Shown piece by piece: positions 11,187 through 22,382 of a stretch of DNA of 64,000 bases. The notes under the pieces were generated by a model. It searched no databases, was not told the origin of the DNA, and worked only from the letters and a program-made list of their open reading frames with translations. Origin of the DNA: Galerina marginata. Its lineage: Eukaryota; Basidiomycota; Agaricomycetes; Agaricales; Galerinaceae. How positions within the stretch are numbered: position 1 is the stretch's first letter; each line of letters starts with the position of its first letter. The stretch lies in assembly GCA_023014335.1 (NCBI GenBank), contig JAECYW010000014.1, positions 558,001 to 622,000 of the forward strand, read 5' to 3'. The position numbers and the translations under genes are program-made.

Positions 11187-11361
11187 CTGATATTGTCTGA
11201 TTTTCATTTTTCCTGAGGATCATCGCACAGTGGACATAAAATAAATTTTACAAAACGTGTACCCGGGCCACACGCTACAATAGTCAAATCAATTGCAAAC
11301 AAATACACTAACTCAGTACCGCTACAAATCGAATGTTGCTTGCCTCGCGAACGTCCCGCGT

Positions 11362-12537
11362 TTAGTTCCACACAGTCCTCGACAATAATAGTTCCGTGTC
11401 GCCTCTAACGCCAAGGAGATCCGGGTTATCGGCCCTCCCAATAGCTGTGTAAGTAGAAATAAGACCATGTCAACTTCATGATGGAATGAGGAGGCTGAAC
11501 AACTTACGAATGAACTTGATGGCATAACAAGGGGAGATCAGATTGCGTCAACAAAAATCATAAAGGAGACAAAACGTACGTAGCCAGAAAACGTATGGCC
11601 AACATTATCGTTCTGATAGAAAACGAGGCGGTCGTTGGTATAGCTGACATAGGTACCATTTTTGATATCGGCCAGTTTGTCGTAATGGAAATGGCCTTTA
11701 ATGCCTGTGTGATCGATATCATTGGTGAGTTCATTCATGTGGAGCATATTTATTAAGGACACCTACCTGAAATAACAGTCGCTTTCAAGTGGGAATCATC
11801 GCTGGTCATCGTCGCTTCCTTCCCAATGGCTTTGGAAATATCGAGGGTCACATACTTGCTGTTCGCACTCTTTGTAAGAGTGGCTTCCACAGAGCTGTGG
11901 GCGGACGCTTCCTGCCAGTGGCCCCACTGTTCGTACCCGACCATACCAGCCACTGAGACAGCGTTGAACTAGTAGAAGTAGCCAAAATTAGAAAATTACA
12001 GTTGGCGATGCAACAAAGCCCTTACAAGGTCATCGCCAATGAACTAGTAATATCGTGCAAAGGACTCCGTTATCAAGATGTTTTTTGAAAGAAAACGTGA
12101 CATACCTCAGCGACAAGTGTGTTGTCCTTGTAAAACTTGACCCACGCGATAAGTTGGCTATCCAATGGATTTATGGTCTTGTCCGACACATATTTATTTG
12201 CAGTCTTGACCAGTTCAATGTCGTCATAATAGAAAAGACCAGCGGGATCTGGACGATATGCAAATAGCACAGGAGCAATGAGCAGTCAAGTCCTCCTCGC
12301 AGGTTGATTAAAAATTAAACGCACCCGTTCCGATGTATGAGTTGTCGGAGAACTCTAGATCGAGGTCAGGAACCAGAACTCGCAAGCCCTTCACTTTGTC
12401 ATATAGAGCGGAGTGGAAGAACAGCGCCTCTGCGGAGATCGGCGGGTGCTTGTTGTATTTTTTTGCGTATGTTTCCCATATGCTAATCATTGTGGAAGGA
12501 GGAAGATTGAGGGCACGATGCCGCTCAACAATCTCGT
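11362..12537 (-). CDS. Unknown multi-exon protein with a 7-nt microexon
   Basis: Read on the minus strand the exons are 12537-12325, 12248-12106, 11968-11767, 11704-11580, 11514-11508 and 11444-11362. All joints have GT...AG borders and compatible phases, giving at least 257 codons to a TAA at 11362. The first exon is not resolved: a strong donor (CCA/GTATGT) lies near 12585 but no ATG was fixed. The product has no domain I recognise; it is mixed charged and aromatic (EIVERHRALNLPP, GLFYYDDIELVK, YEQWGHWQEAS, GHFHYDKLADI, ending LLSRTVWN) and lacks membrane segments. The exon of only 7 nt is supported by frame continuity on both sides. The 5' end abuts module A copy 2 (from 12669), so the promoter may have been rearranged. 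Confidence 0.6.
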
Positions 12538-12668
12538 CTTAAAAGACACCACAACCTGCTGATCTGTCAGTGTCACATACTGGAATTCCCTATGAAATAA
12601 CAGATGGGCGTCAACTAATTTGAGGTATCCCAATCGGAATATGGCACGGCACGCAATTTGTATTTTGG

Positions 12669-14330
12669 GTTTACTGTTAGAAATCTGTGGTTGGGGTGGT
12701 TGAGAATCTCTCGCAAGCGGTAAACTCGGGGGCGATTCGATCGATCTGATTCGATCATCCTTGAGGCGATGTTCTCGGAATCTCACACCGTCTCATTAAT
12801 TAAGATTTCATTGCTCAAGCGGTCTCTTCATATTAGTTTAAGCGAGGGTAAAATAGCCACAAGACACTAACGAAGTGGTAGGATGTGACAATAATGTCGT
12901 CGAAATTAGGTGATCCGCGACGGCACATGGTGCTGACGGCTCAAGTTTTCAAACGAGGCATCCTAACGCCCCAGTGAACTGGTAGTGGAAGAAACCTTTC
13001 GTAATTAAGAATAACCAAACCATTTTCCAACAGAGCGGTAAATCGGGTGGAGACCCTGACACGAGCGCCCCGGGAACTCGAAGGGCAAAGCGGGAAGCGA
13101 GGAACTCAAGTCGGCAACGAGGGGTGAGGAGTCCAAAGGGGAGGGAAAGCACGCGGGAGGTGGGGGCAAGGGACCGAACAGCGGGGGCGGAATGACAGGT
13201 CGAAGCACCGCCGAAATAAGCTATTTTTGGAGCACTTTTATCTCCGGCGCCATCAATCTGTCCGTCCCGACCGTCGAGAGTGCTCTTCCCCGCCGCAGAA
13301 GGAGGGGAGGAGGCGCGCGCGGACGCTCACCGACGCATCCTATAAATCCGATCATGCTGACTAAGCTTAATTACTTTATCGGGCTGTAAGTCCTCGGCAA
13401 AATGTTCCCATAAGGTCTTGATAAGGTCCTCATTTGGGAATACAGTAAGCGCCGGGTAGGCTCCGGCCAGCTGTGCTGTATTTTTGTTATCAAGTGTGTC
13501 TGTTTTCTACATGACATTGTGGAAGACGTGGGAACATGCCACAGCTGGCACCCGCCGCTGTTTTCCAAAGAAACAGCAGTAAAAGACATGTCTTCTATCG
13601 TTATTGCCTGTTTCTGTCACAAACAGTATTCGGGCTTTCCTTTTTAAGTATCCCCGACTTGTTGTATTTTTGAGAAACAGACAATAAAGACAGAAGTTGT
13701 GTCTTTGTTTGCTGTTTTATTGACAACAGAGGCCACTGTCAGCTGTGCATACCTTGAGACTTGCACTCGGAGGAAATTTGAGGCCGCCATGCACAGCCAT
13801 ACTGCCTTTCACGAAGGTCTCCCGATTTGTATATTTCAGTTCACGGGAGTGTACTGGAACACTCAGTTTCCGCCAATCTGATGTACCTGCCATAAATGAC
13901 GGCTGGAATGGACTATCAACTACACCTGCATTTTCCCAAATCAACGGAAAGTTTCGCGATGTCAAGAGCACAAGAACAGATTCAAATATATCTTTGAAGT
14001 TCAATTGACTAAGTTTCAATACCATGACCCCGGTGTCATAGCGCACGCGCCAGAAAATACCTCATCTGCTTATCTGCAGAAATCAGCCAGTGTATGCCAG
14101 CTCGGATCGCTTTGTCACTTGAGAGTACAGCCGCAATAAATGGAAATACAAATACTGATCAGAAGCGGCGGCCGTATTCAAGTCGTTTCTCTGGACTTTT
14201 GTTCACGTTTTCATTCAGCTACCGCGCACCTCCGCGTCATGAAGTAAAGGTGAAGGCAAGGCAGCCGTAATCACCGCTTGGTGCGTCTTGAGACTTCCCA
14301 GCTCGCGTCTGCTATACCAATACCCTCCAA
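12669..14330. repeat. Segmental duplication, module A, copy 2
   Basis: Counterpart of 2064-4310. It lacks the 528-bp block and a further small piece (GACACCTAATTGACTTCTCC region) of copy 1, and carries an extra TTGATAAGGTC duplication near 13417. Right of about 14330 it diverges, and module B appears only 2.85 kb later, at about 17181. Confidence 0.9.
13717..14046 (-). CDS. Coding segment of duplicated unknown gene, module A copy 2
   Basis: The 109 codons encode the same residues as 3697-4026. The upstream ATG available in copy 1 (ATGGCTGTACTC, about 4115) reads GCGGCTGTACTC in copy 2, so if that is the true start this copy has lost it. Function unknown. Confidence 0.4.
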   Translation of the reverse strand: MRYDTGVMVLKLSQLNFKDIFESVLVLLTSRNFPLIWENAGVVDSPFQPSFMAGTSDWRKLSVPVHSRELKYTNRETFVKGSMAVHGGLKFPPSASLKVCTADSGLCCQ

Positions 14331-14977
14331 TCTTACAGCTGTTGTCTGTGGGGAGGAATATGACATCCCGAGATATTGGGTGAGCGAGTGTATGGTTTGA
14401 CAAGCCAACCTTGCTAAAGTTCCGTTAGATGAAGAATCGAACGAGGAAGTGATAAAATGTCTCTTTTCCGGACAATTTCTGAACTGTGAGTAACGGCCAC
14501 ATATCTGATCATAGCTCCCATTGTGCGTCGCCCCCACGCACTTAGAAACGATTGTAGTCGACGGAGAAGGGAATGAATTGGCCAGGGCGGCGGGAAACTC
14601 CACAAACGGAGGAACGCAGCGGTGCGGATTATCGTAGCTGAATAGATTTGTAGTATGCAGGTAAGTATTGATATAATATTGATACTCCATTTGCAATTGT
14701 ACACTTCTACCCCAGAACACTCAACAGACAACCGAATAATCGATAATATCCATCAACCAGAACTCAACGTTGCGACCCTTGCGCCAATCTCCCGAAATCC
14801 GCAGAGAAAAATCTGCAGATGGTAGGCTTTTACTAAGTTTTAGGGTCTGCATTTAGCTGCAAGCTCGACTGGTCTCAGATATTCACAGACCAGTTCCTGA
14901 CTGACTTTCAAATTTCACTGGCCATGCCTCCTCTCACTAGATACACGATAGAATAACGGCGTAGGACACGTCTACCA
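14331..14977. other. No gene recognised
   Basis: An open frame of 149 codons on the minus strand (14271-14720) overlaps the end of module A but has no recognisable domain and no counterpart in copy 1. I see nothing else in this stretch. Confidence 0.4.
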
Positions 14978-16339
14978 CTAACCACCTTCCTCGCCATCCT
15001 CCTCGCCATCCTCCTCGCCATACACCTCAACCTCGACCTTCGTGAAGTCCTTCTTGATCTGCTCGATAATTTTCGCTTTACCCACAGGTTTCATAATGCG
15101 ATAGCACGACTCAGTAACGCTATTCCAGAGGAAGAATTGGAGTTGTGGCCACTTGGTCCTATCCAATCCTGCAAACACAGTTTGGCTTCCACGCACTTCT
15201 ATCAGCACTACATTGATTGATTCAAGGCCTGTCGCGAGTCCCAGTCCCTTTTCCACTTTTGCTTTCAGATCGATTGTTTCTGTCCATTCAAACTGAGGGT
15301 GAATGTGAGACCCAGATCCGTAGAGGGCATGCCTTTCACTCGCATACCTTACGATCACTGACTTTTCGCTGTTACCAAGAATCAGCGAAGGCTTTAATTT
15401 GATTGGATGTAGTCTCACCATGTTAAAAGGATAATCAATAGTTATCTAACAGGGGACGGACAGAAGTACAAGAAAACTCGAATCTTGGTCCCTCCTCCTT
15501 TAAGGTAACTCAGACAGGTGGCTGAGCATCCTGATTCCCGATTTGACGGCAAAGCGGTAGACCCGCCGAGAACTGAGAGAAAGGAGGTACATTGGGGTTG
15601 AACCTCGGGATTCCATGCCGACATTATTTTCAGGTGCGTAGTGGAAATTCGGACCAGCAACAAACAAGCTCTGCCAAATTTAAACTCGACCCAATCCATC
15701 CTCTTACCTTCCACATTCTTTGATACCACGGCGTACACCGCCTGACATCCTAATCAACTTCCCAGATCCCATTCGCTTGTCTCAGCTGCAATTTTGCCCC
15801 AAACCCGGTCGGTGATGCTATATACACCCGGGGTGTAAGCTCCAATGACCACCCGGCGTTTAGGAGCTCGCGTCCGCTCATGAATAACTACCGACTTAAG
15901 GACCTCTCCAGCGGGCGTGTACAAATTGTGAGATGGGGATCAAGGAAGGAGACCTGAGGCCTGGTCCTGATGGTGAATTGGTGCGGCAGAGGTGGGCATT
16001 CGATGTCAAGATCCGGGTCCAAGATATGGTCGACAAAATCTTAGAAGACAAATAATTATTAATATTCAAGCAAACGGGAACAATCAAAAACTGACTGGGG
16101 GGACACTCAATCGGCTGAATGCCTGCAACATTTTCATGTTGAGGCGGTTGAAAATCTAGGTAGAGTGAGCAATAACGAGACTAATGCCGTTTGTAAATCA
16201 AAGAATTATAACCTTCGTTCATATCCGAATCGATTTCCATCAGATCCAGAGCAGGTTCAGGTGGTGCTACTATCAGTGCATTGCCAGTGGAGCCTGCTGA
16301 AAGCGTGGCCACATGAAAATGACAGGACGTCAAAACGGC
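14978..16339 (-). CDS. Unknown multi-exon protein with acidic C-terminus
   Basis: Minus-strand segments with good splice borders are 16339-16213 (ends PALDLMEIDSDMNE), 16155-16092 (GIQPIECPPSQ), 16039-15954 (ILDPDLDIECPPLPHQF), 15903 to about 15760 (RRVVIGAYTPGVYSITDRVW), one or two exons between 15740 and 15480, and a last exon of about 147 codons ending at 14978. The motif IECPP occurs in two successive exons. The tail is a run of GEEDGEEDGEEGG. The joints between 15760 and 15430 are unresolved and the N-terminus may lie further upstream. No domain is recognised. The gene sits in the 2.85-kb block that separates modules A and B in copy 2 but is absent from copy 1. Confidence 0.5.
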
Positions 16340-17180
16340 CTGGTGGAAGGAGTTAAGTGAATTCTTGACAATTGCAATGGAACATGTATTGGTCCCTTCT
16401 AATTACTGGAGCTAGAGCTTGTAGAAGCAAGGCCAGCTGTGTTTGCAGCCAGAAGAGTGGGTTTGATTAGAGTCAGATGTGACTGGTCTTGGGCACGGTT
16501 GCGGTGGCCAAAATAACTTGAACACGAAACCTTGGTCATAATTCCCATGACACTGACAGAGGCGGTTACAGTTGAAATAGTATATCTTTGGCATTGTGTA
16601 CAATGAGATGTAAAGAAATAACGAGCGTATTTAAAGCGAGTGTATAGAACAGAGGGCAGCAGAGAAGCCAAGAGAGCGAATTTGAACTTGGACTTAGAGA
16701 GAAAAATAAGTCGATCATGATGTGCGACTGCACGTGCTTCTGGCTCTGCGAGTTTCCCGAGCTCTTGAAGTTGCATTGTTGCAAACCGGCATTCTCACTG
16801 GCCTGACCGCTAACTCTGCCTTGCTCGATCAAAGTTGGCGAAGAGGACGGAGCTGAACCGAAATTCAAATACGTACCACCAACTGCTCCTCGACATCCCG
16901 TTGCTTCTCCCTCCAGAACAGAACTTTCGCCGTTCGTCTAACACGAGCCCATTCAACTTTTGCACGGTGCCCAACTTCAACGCTCGTAAAGTCTACCCCT
17001 GCACAAAGACCAAGCCGCCTCAAAGGCAAATCAGTATGTACCTGTGCGATATTCGACCCCTATGGAAAGAGAAAATCGGGGTTGCCGTAGTCCTGCATAA
17101 TTTACAATCCCCACCAACGCATTTGAAGCTTGAAGGTACTGCATTTTCCTTGAAAGCGCCTCCTTGCTGGTCGCTCCGAG
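16340..17180. other. Uncertain upstream region
   Basis: A minus-strand frame of 125 codons starting at an ATG (16776 to 16399) could contain the 5' end of the preceding gene, because it ends at a possible donor (TCCA/GTAATT) just before the first supported exon, but the phase does not fit. Positions 16800-17150 already show similarity to the fossil at 28820-29100, so the shared leader of module B begins here. Confidence 0.35.
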
Positions 17181-19414
17181 GGTGCTATATTCTAATAGGC
17201 TGGCCGATGCACACTCCACAATCAATGCTGGTTCGATGACCTGATTGGTTCATCTTTACCTTGTCATCCCTTTTGTCCTGCTGACGGTCTCGGCTGTCAG
17301 CCTGACCTCAACACCCGCATACCGAGCCTTGAACCTTCAACACCTCTTCGATGTTCTTTCCATGCTGCCAGAGGCTCCGGTTATGACTCGATCATCAGTT
17401 ATCATCTTCCAGTGCGACAAGTCCGAACATCTTCGGTCCTGCACCGGTATGTCTTTCAATCGAACACACAATGCAAGAAGTGTTGCTCATCAGTAATTGT
17501 AAGACTAGAAGGCGGCTGACCGAACGAAAAGTCAGCAAGAACACTCATTTAGCTCAGACGGCCCAGGAGTTGGTGTTATAAGGTTACTGACGTTCGAGAA
17601 GATGAACAGACTGGAAGGCGCAGGCTAAGGGTATGGTGTTAGAGGCTAATCGACATTTCATTTCGGCTGAACATTCTTTCCCCGTCAAGTTCTAGAATCA
17701 ACGTGAGTTGGGGTAACCAGATGAAATTCGAAGGATGGGCAAGAGGACCGAATTGTAGACCTAAGGAAGCAAGGGAGGTGCAGGTTGAAGGTATGTGGGG
17801 CACTGTGACGTTGAGGTCGATTAAAGTTGTCTGAACACTCTTCTGCCCAGAACTGAACCGAGGTGAGGTGAAAGACTTTCAATCTCAAGATACCTGCCGA
17901 CGGCGTGCCGACAAGGGGAAACCTCCCTTTCCACCAACCTATTCAAAACCCTTGGGGTCTCTCTTGGCTCGGAGTCTTGGGAAGGGATATTTCTGGATAG
18001 TTTTATCCACAATGGAAGCTCTGCATACCGATGAATCGGATGGTCGGCGGTGCCCGTTTTACTGTTACAGGCAAGTTGTTGCATCTCATCAATCTTCCGA
18101 AGTCAAGAATATCGTGGGTATCTGGCTGTCTCCTCAAGTCAGCCCGCAAAGATCTGTCGAACATTGTGTATCAGGTCACATGGAAAAGACCGAATAACGA
18201 ATGACCTGGAGGTATAGCGGCAAGGCCGGAGGAGTAGGTGCCATTAGCGGTCTGCCTCAGGCACGCACTGCTCGATTCTTGAATCACTCGCCCGTTCGTT
18301 GTCCCCGATGGTTACAAAGATTTCTTCAACCAAACAACTACCTTGAGAGTAGCTTTGAGTATGAGCGCGCCCATTGTAAGTTTCAGTACAGTGTGAGCTT
18401 GTGGGGCCAAAACTGACCTGTCCGCAGATTCTAAAGAAGTTCGACGACTTCGCTAATAAAGCGGACTTTTATGCAGTTCAGGAAGAGGCGCGAAACTAGA
18501 TGGAGCCTGCTGTCTCAGCGATCAAGGACATATACAATCGGCGAGTACATTCGGCACAGGCCTCTGTGCTAAGCTGACATTTAGTATCAGTTACAAAACG
18601 GAGCCCGATCAACATCCCGGCTTTATTGTGGACCCATCTTTGAAATTAAGCCATCTAACAGTCTCCTATCAAAGCAACACATTCGACCTACGAACATTGT
18701 ACGATATTGTCGCCTGGATCTTATCCGTTGTCGGGCCCGTGCCAATGAAAGCGACCAGAGAGGATTACTATTATCCCCTGATGATGATTGGTTACGTTTT
18801 CTGCGCAAAGCTCATCCCTACTCGTAAGGTTGCAAAGAATCTTATCCCCGGGCCCCCAGAGGTGTGGTCAGTGATGTGGTTTAAACAGAAGATCGATAAT
18901 CAGCATGTCATGCGCGTAGTGGTGGGAGCGACCCTCGATCAGCCTCGAAAAACTACAAAGGACGATGCAAAAAATTTTAGAAGAGGTCTGCTGGAAAAGA
19001 GCCACACACTCGATTGGAGTCAAACCGAATCCATAGTGCAAAAGCGCAAATTCATAGATACTGGTAAAGCTACTGGTCAGGATTTCGGGCACTGCGCTGA
19101 AACTTACCCATTGTTATTTATTTGCTCGTAAGCATCTTTCACGGAAACTGTCAAAGTTGTTGTTTCACGCACAAAATATCGCATGTAGGCTTGGCGACGG
19201 TCAGGAAGCCACTGATATTCAAAGGAGTGTTGAAGGATTGGCTGCCAAAGCCTCACTCCTATATACTGAGCGCCCTGCCAAAATAGTGCTCTACAAGGTG
19301 GCCAAGCGTTTGAATAACGCGTTGATGAATCCATGCTTCAATTGTGAATGGTTGTTGGGATACGGAGAGGGCTTCGAAATATCCCACTTTATAGTCACAG
19401 AACGCAAATATTGA
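17181..19414 (+). pseudogene. Deaminase-like protein, copy 2 (5' half broken)
   Basis: The leader (17190-17420) aligns with 4400-4630 and the coding part with 4800-6346. The exon equivalent to 5348-5460 (18428-18540) has an in-frame TAG after GCGCGAAAC, its donor reads GCGAGT instead of GTGAGT, and the preceding part has frameshifts and lacks the ATG. In contrast the catalytic exon 18591-19127 and the last exon 19189-19414 are fully open. They keep FGHCAETYPLLF and MNPCFNCEW, and encode 12 residues more than copy 1 in the catalytic exon. The region 17560-17880 has extra exon-like pieces with repeated introns not seen in copy 1. It is either a recent pseudogene or a gene using another 5' end. 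It lies 430 bp before the MACPF gene, same strand. Confidence 0.65.
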
Positions 19415-19656
19415 ATTTTCTTTCTTTTTGAATTCCGTTTATTGTCTTTCAGATAGTACACAATATATGTAGACTATGGTACTGTATCAGTCTAGGTTCC
19501 TGACTATGTGCTAAGTATACTTAGACCCAGGTCGTAGCTGCGCAGCAGGGAGTGGAGCACCGAGCGACTGACACTGGGCGCAATAGTCACTTTTCGGGAG
19601 ACGAAAAGGTGATTCTCAATTAAATGATTGTTCGAAATGGAGTGAGACCTATAGGT

Positions 19657-19746
19657 CAGTGGCGCTGGAAATTATTTCCCCACAGCGCCCTCTATTTTTA
19701 GGTACCCACTCTTTGGGCCCATGAGAAATAATTTCCAGCGCCACTG
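19657..19746. repeat. 22-bp perfect inverted repeat, 46-bp loop
   Basis: CAGTGGCGCTGGAAATTATTTC at 19657-19678 and its exact reverse complement at 19725-19746. The element sits between the deaminase-like copy 2 and the MACPF gene. It may be a small MITE-like foldback or a termination/boundary structure. Confidence 0.85.
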
Positions 19747-19756
19747 TCAATGGCAC

Positions 19757-19768
19757 TGTACATGTACA
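19757..19768. promoter_or_regulatory. TGTACATGTACA palindrome upstream of MACPF gene
   Basis: A perfect 12-bp palindrome ends 79 bp before the proposed ATG at 19848. The core TACATGTA recurs upstream of four other genes in this window. A transcription-factor site is inferred, not shown. Confidence 0.4.
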
Positions 19769-19769
19769 A

Positions 19770-19839
19770 CACCTACCGCATTCTTGCGGATACATAAAGA
19801 CACAGGTGAAGCGTACCGGTGACGATGCAAGACCAGCAC
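19770..19839 (+). repeat. MACPF gene leader, shared with 8567-8622
   Basis: See the entry at 8567. The shared text ends nine bases before the ATG at 19848, so it is 5' leader or proximal promoter. Confidence 0.6.
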
Positions 19840-19847
19840 AACCAGCA

Positions 19848-22382
19848 ATGGCCCAAGGTTCGTCCCGAATCCATCACTCAGGCATTTCGTTAGTGAACTA
19901 CTGACAGTCATGCAGACGGGAAAACACCAGAGGAGCTCCTCAAAACTGTCGACTTCATTCTTGTTTTTCGAGCTGAAGATGACACCGATGTCAAGACGGG
20001 TACCATCCTGAAAAAGGACTTAAACGGCACTTCAAACACCCCACTCTCCGACATGAGAGATAAAGGGAACTTGTAGGTTCTTCGTACTTTGTGCCTCCAA
20101 CCTTACCACTTACCATACCCTTCTCTCCGGCATATAGATCACCGAAATACCGCTTTTGTTTTCCAGGTGATAGCAACACGATAGCGGAAAGCACCCAGCT
20201 AGGAATATACATTTCATCGACGCCGAAAGTGCGTATGTTCTGCGTTTGACTGAATGACGTAGCTGAAATCATACCGTCGCAGAACGTTACCGCACTCAAA
20301 AATGCAGATGCAGCCCACACAACTGCGTCACTCGTTTTGTCCTATAGATCAAAGGCGGCGGCCAGACCTGAGCAGCAGAGTTTGCAAACGTAAGGGTCAT
20401 CTATGTCGTCCACCGCATTTTCACCCGCCTGATGACTATGGAAAGGGAACCTGCAGACATGTCAGAGCATGACTGGAATGTTGTTATGTTGAACAATTCA
20501 TTGCTCCATGGAATGGTTTATGATCCCGAGAGTAAAACCCTGCAACCAGCCAGGCAGCCTGGTAAGTCAAACTTGAATCATGGGTGTGCACGACGGGAGC
20601 AGTGCTGAAGATCGTTTGATAATAGCATTTAGACTTAAAGGGTCCTATGACGATCGATACGCCTCACCAGCAGGTTTCACTGCCCTTCTTACGTCGGATA
20701 ATTCGGACTCCAAGGAGGTGAAACCTCTATCCATTTCTATCCTAGAGGGTTGGCTAACTTTTGCCAGCCTGGTTTCTTAGCTCCCGCCTTTGAAATAGCT
20801 GACGATTCCTCAGTTACATTTACATCAGTGAGGAACTCGGTTCAAGAGTCAATGACGCAGAACTCCTTTTCTTCTTGGAGCGTGGAAGCATCAGCGTGGG
20901 TGATACTACCATTCGTTGTCTATGTTTTCCCTTGTGACAAATTTTTTGCAGTTCTGGAGGCTTTGGTGGATTTTCTGGTGGCGTGGATGCCAAGGGCGGC
21001 CAGTCGTCCTCGGATCTCAAACAGGCAGCCCAGGAAGAAACGATGGATAAAGTTCATGCATCGTACAACGTATGTTCACTATGGTCTGGATGTGCACAAG
21101 GTTTTAACAGCTGCTTTTGATAGTTCCCCCGTGTCAAGGTCTTTCTCGATGGCGATGACCTCGTGCCGTCGAACGATTGCATAAAATTCTGGGAGACCGA
21201 GGGTCGAGGATACGATGGAGTTGAACGGTTTTACAAAAAATTTGGTGAGTTCTGTGTCTTTTAATATCATTGGACCATTTACAATTTGTGTGCACAGGCA
21301 CCATATTTTCCCGTACTACCTTGCTCGGAGCCCGCTTGCATAGCACGGTGGAAACGAGCACATGCCTTAAGGTCACGTCGGAAACAAAGAAAGAAGAAAA
21401 GACGGCTTCGGTTTCTGCTTCGTTTTCGTCTCCATTTGCTTCTGGATCGGTCGGAGCTTCGTACACGGATTCGTCTGAAAAAGGGACGGGGTCTAGGAAA
21501 GAGGATAGAACCGAGCGTATGCATTGGGAGGCGCGAGGTGGCGCGACCTTCCTGGCGGTCGAGTGAGTATGCATTCAGGCGTGTCCGACAAAATCCTAAA
21601 GGCATCCTGCTTTGCATTACAGCGCGGCTGCTTGGATCAACACAGTTGGCATGTACCAGAATTGGAGAGTGATAGAAGTAAGTGGACCTTTAACATTTAT
21701 GGCAAATAATCAATAGTATTCTGTACAGCGTCACAACGTGTGCAATATCTTCAAAGTAGGGCCTAGGTTCAAGCTATTTGACGGCATGTCCGGGATAAAG
21801 AAGTATCTCCCCCCGACAAGGGTCTACCTAATTGCCAGTGACGGTCGGCTGCTGCAGCGCTCTTCCGGGGATAGCATCAGTCTCATTGATCCTAACCTTG
21901 TTCAAGGCGGCAGGGCGAGAGTATGTGGTCACCTCAAAGTTTTGTAACGCCTTTGACTGACAGGATTCAGTGGAACATCACCGTCAAGGATCCGCAGTGG
22001 GATACTGAGGTAACTATAACCGACATGGATAAGGTCAAAAATCTGTACTATAACGAGACTTCCGTCATTGCACAAGATACGCCGTTTACGTGGAAGGTCT
22101 GGCAGGCGTCGCCGGGGTCCGACATTTTTTTGTGGATATATAATTTTGCCACCACTGGTGTGATGATGCTGACCGATTTTTTTTGGCAGCATATCTTGTC
22201 TCAGCGCTGATAAGACTCAATGGCTTGCCATTGGGATGGACGATCCCAAATCTGATAATGTAAGTCATCGTCGTAACATTGGCGCCCCTTAGATGGAGAT
22301 CTGATGATGTTTTGTTAAGGTTATAATAATGAAGCTCGACATAAAAAACGACAAGCAAGTCTGGCGCCTTTTGGAAGTTTAA
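19848..22382 (+). CDS. MACPF/perforin-like domain protein
   Basis: A gene of about a dozen short exons. The first is ATGGCCCAAG (19848-19857), spliced to 19916 in phase. Further supported exons include those ending at GCAAAC/GTAAGG (about 20388), CAGCCTG/GTAAGT (20562) and 21244, and the block 21299-21563. The last two exons end at AAT/GTAAGT (22260) and TAA 22382. Around 21230-21330 the product reads FYKKFG then TIFSRTTLLGARL, matching the MACPF signature (aromatic-GT-x-[FY] ... GG), with Ile for the usual His and GA for GG. Gly/Ser-rich stretches lie before (GGFGGFSGGV) and after it (FSSPFASGSVGASY), where the membrane-inserting helical segments of this fold occur. A C-terminal domain of about 150 residues of unknown type follows. 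The family forms pores; target and partner are unknown. One early joint (about 20075) is unresolved because an in-frame TAG precedes the best donor, so either the model or the gene is imperfect there. Confidence 0.65.
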
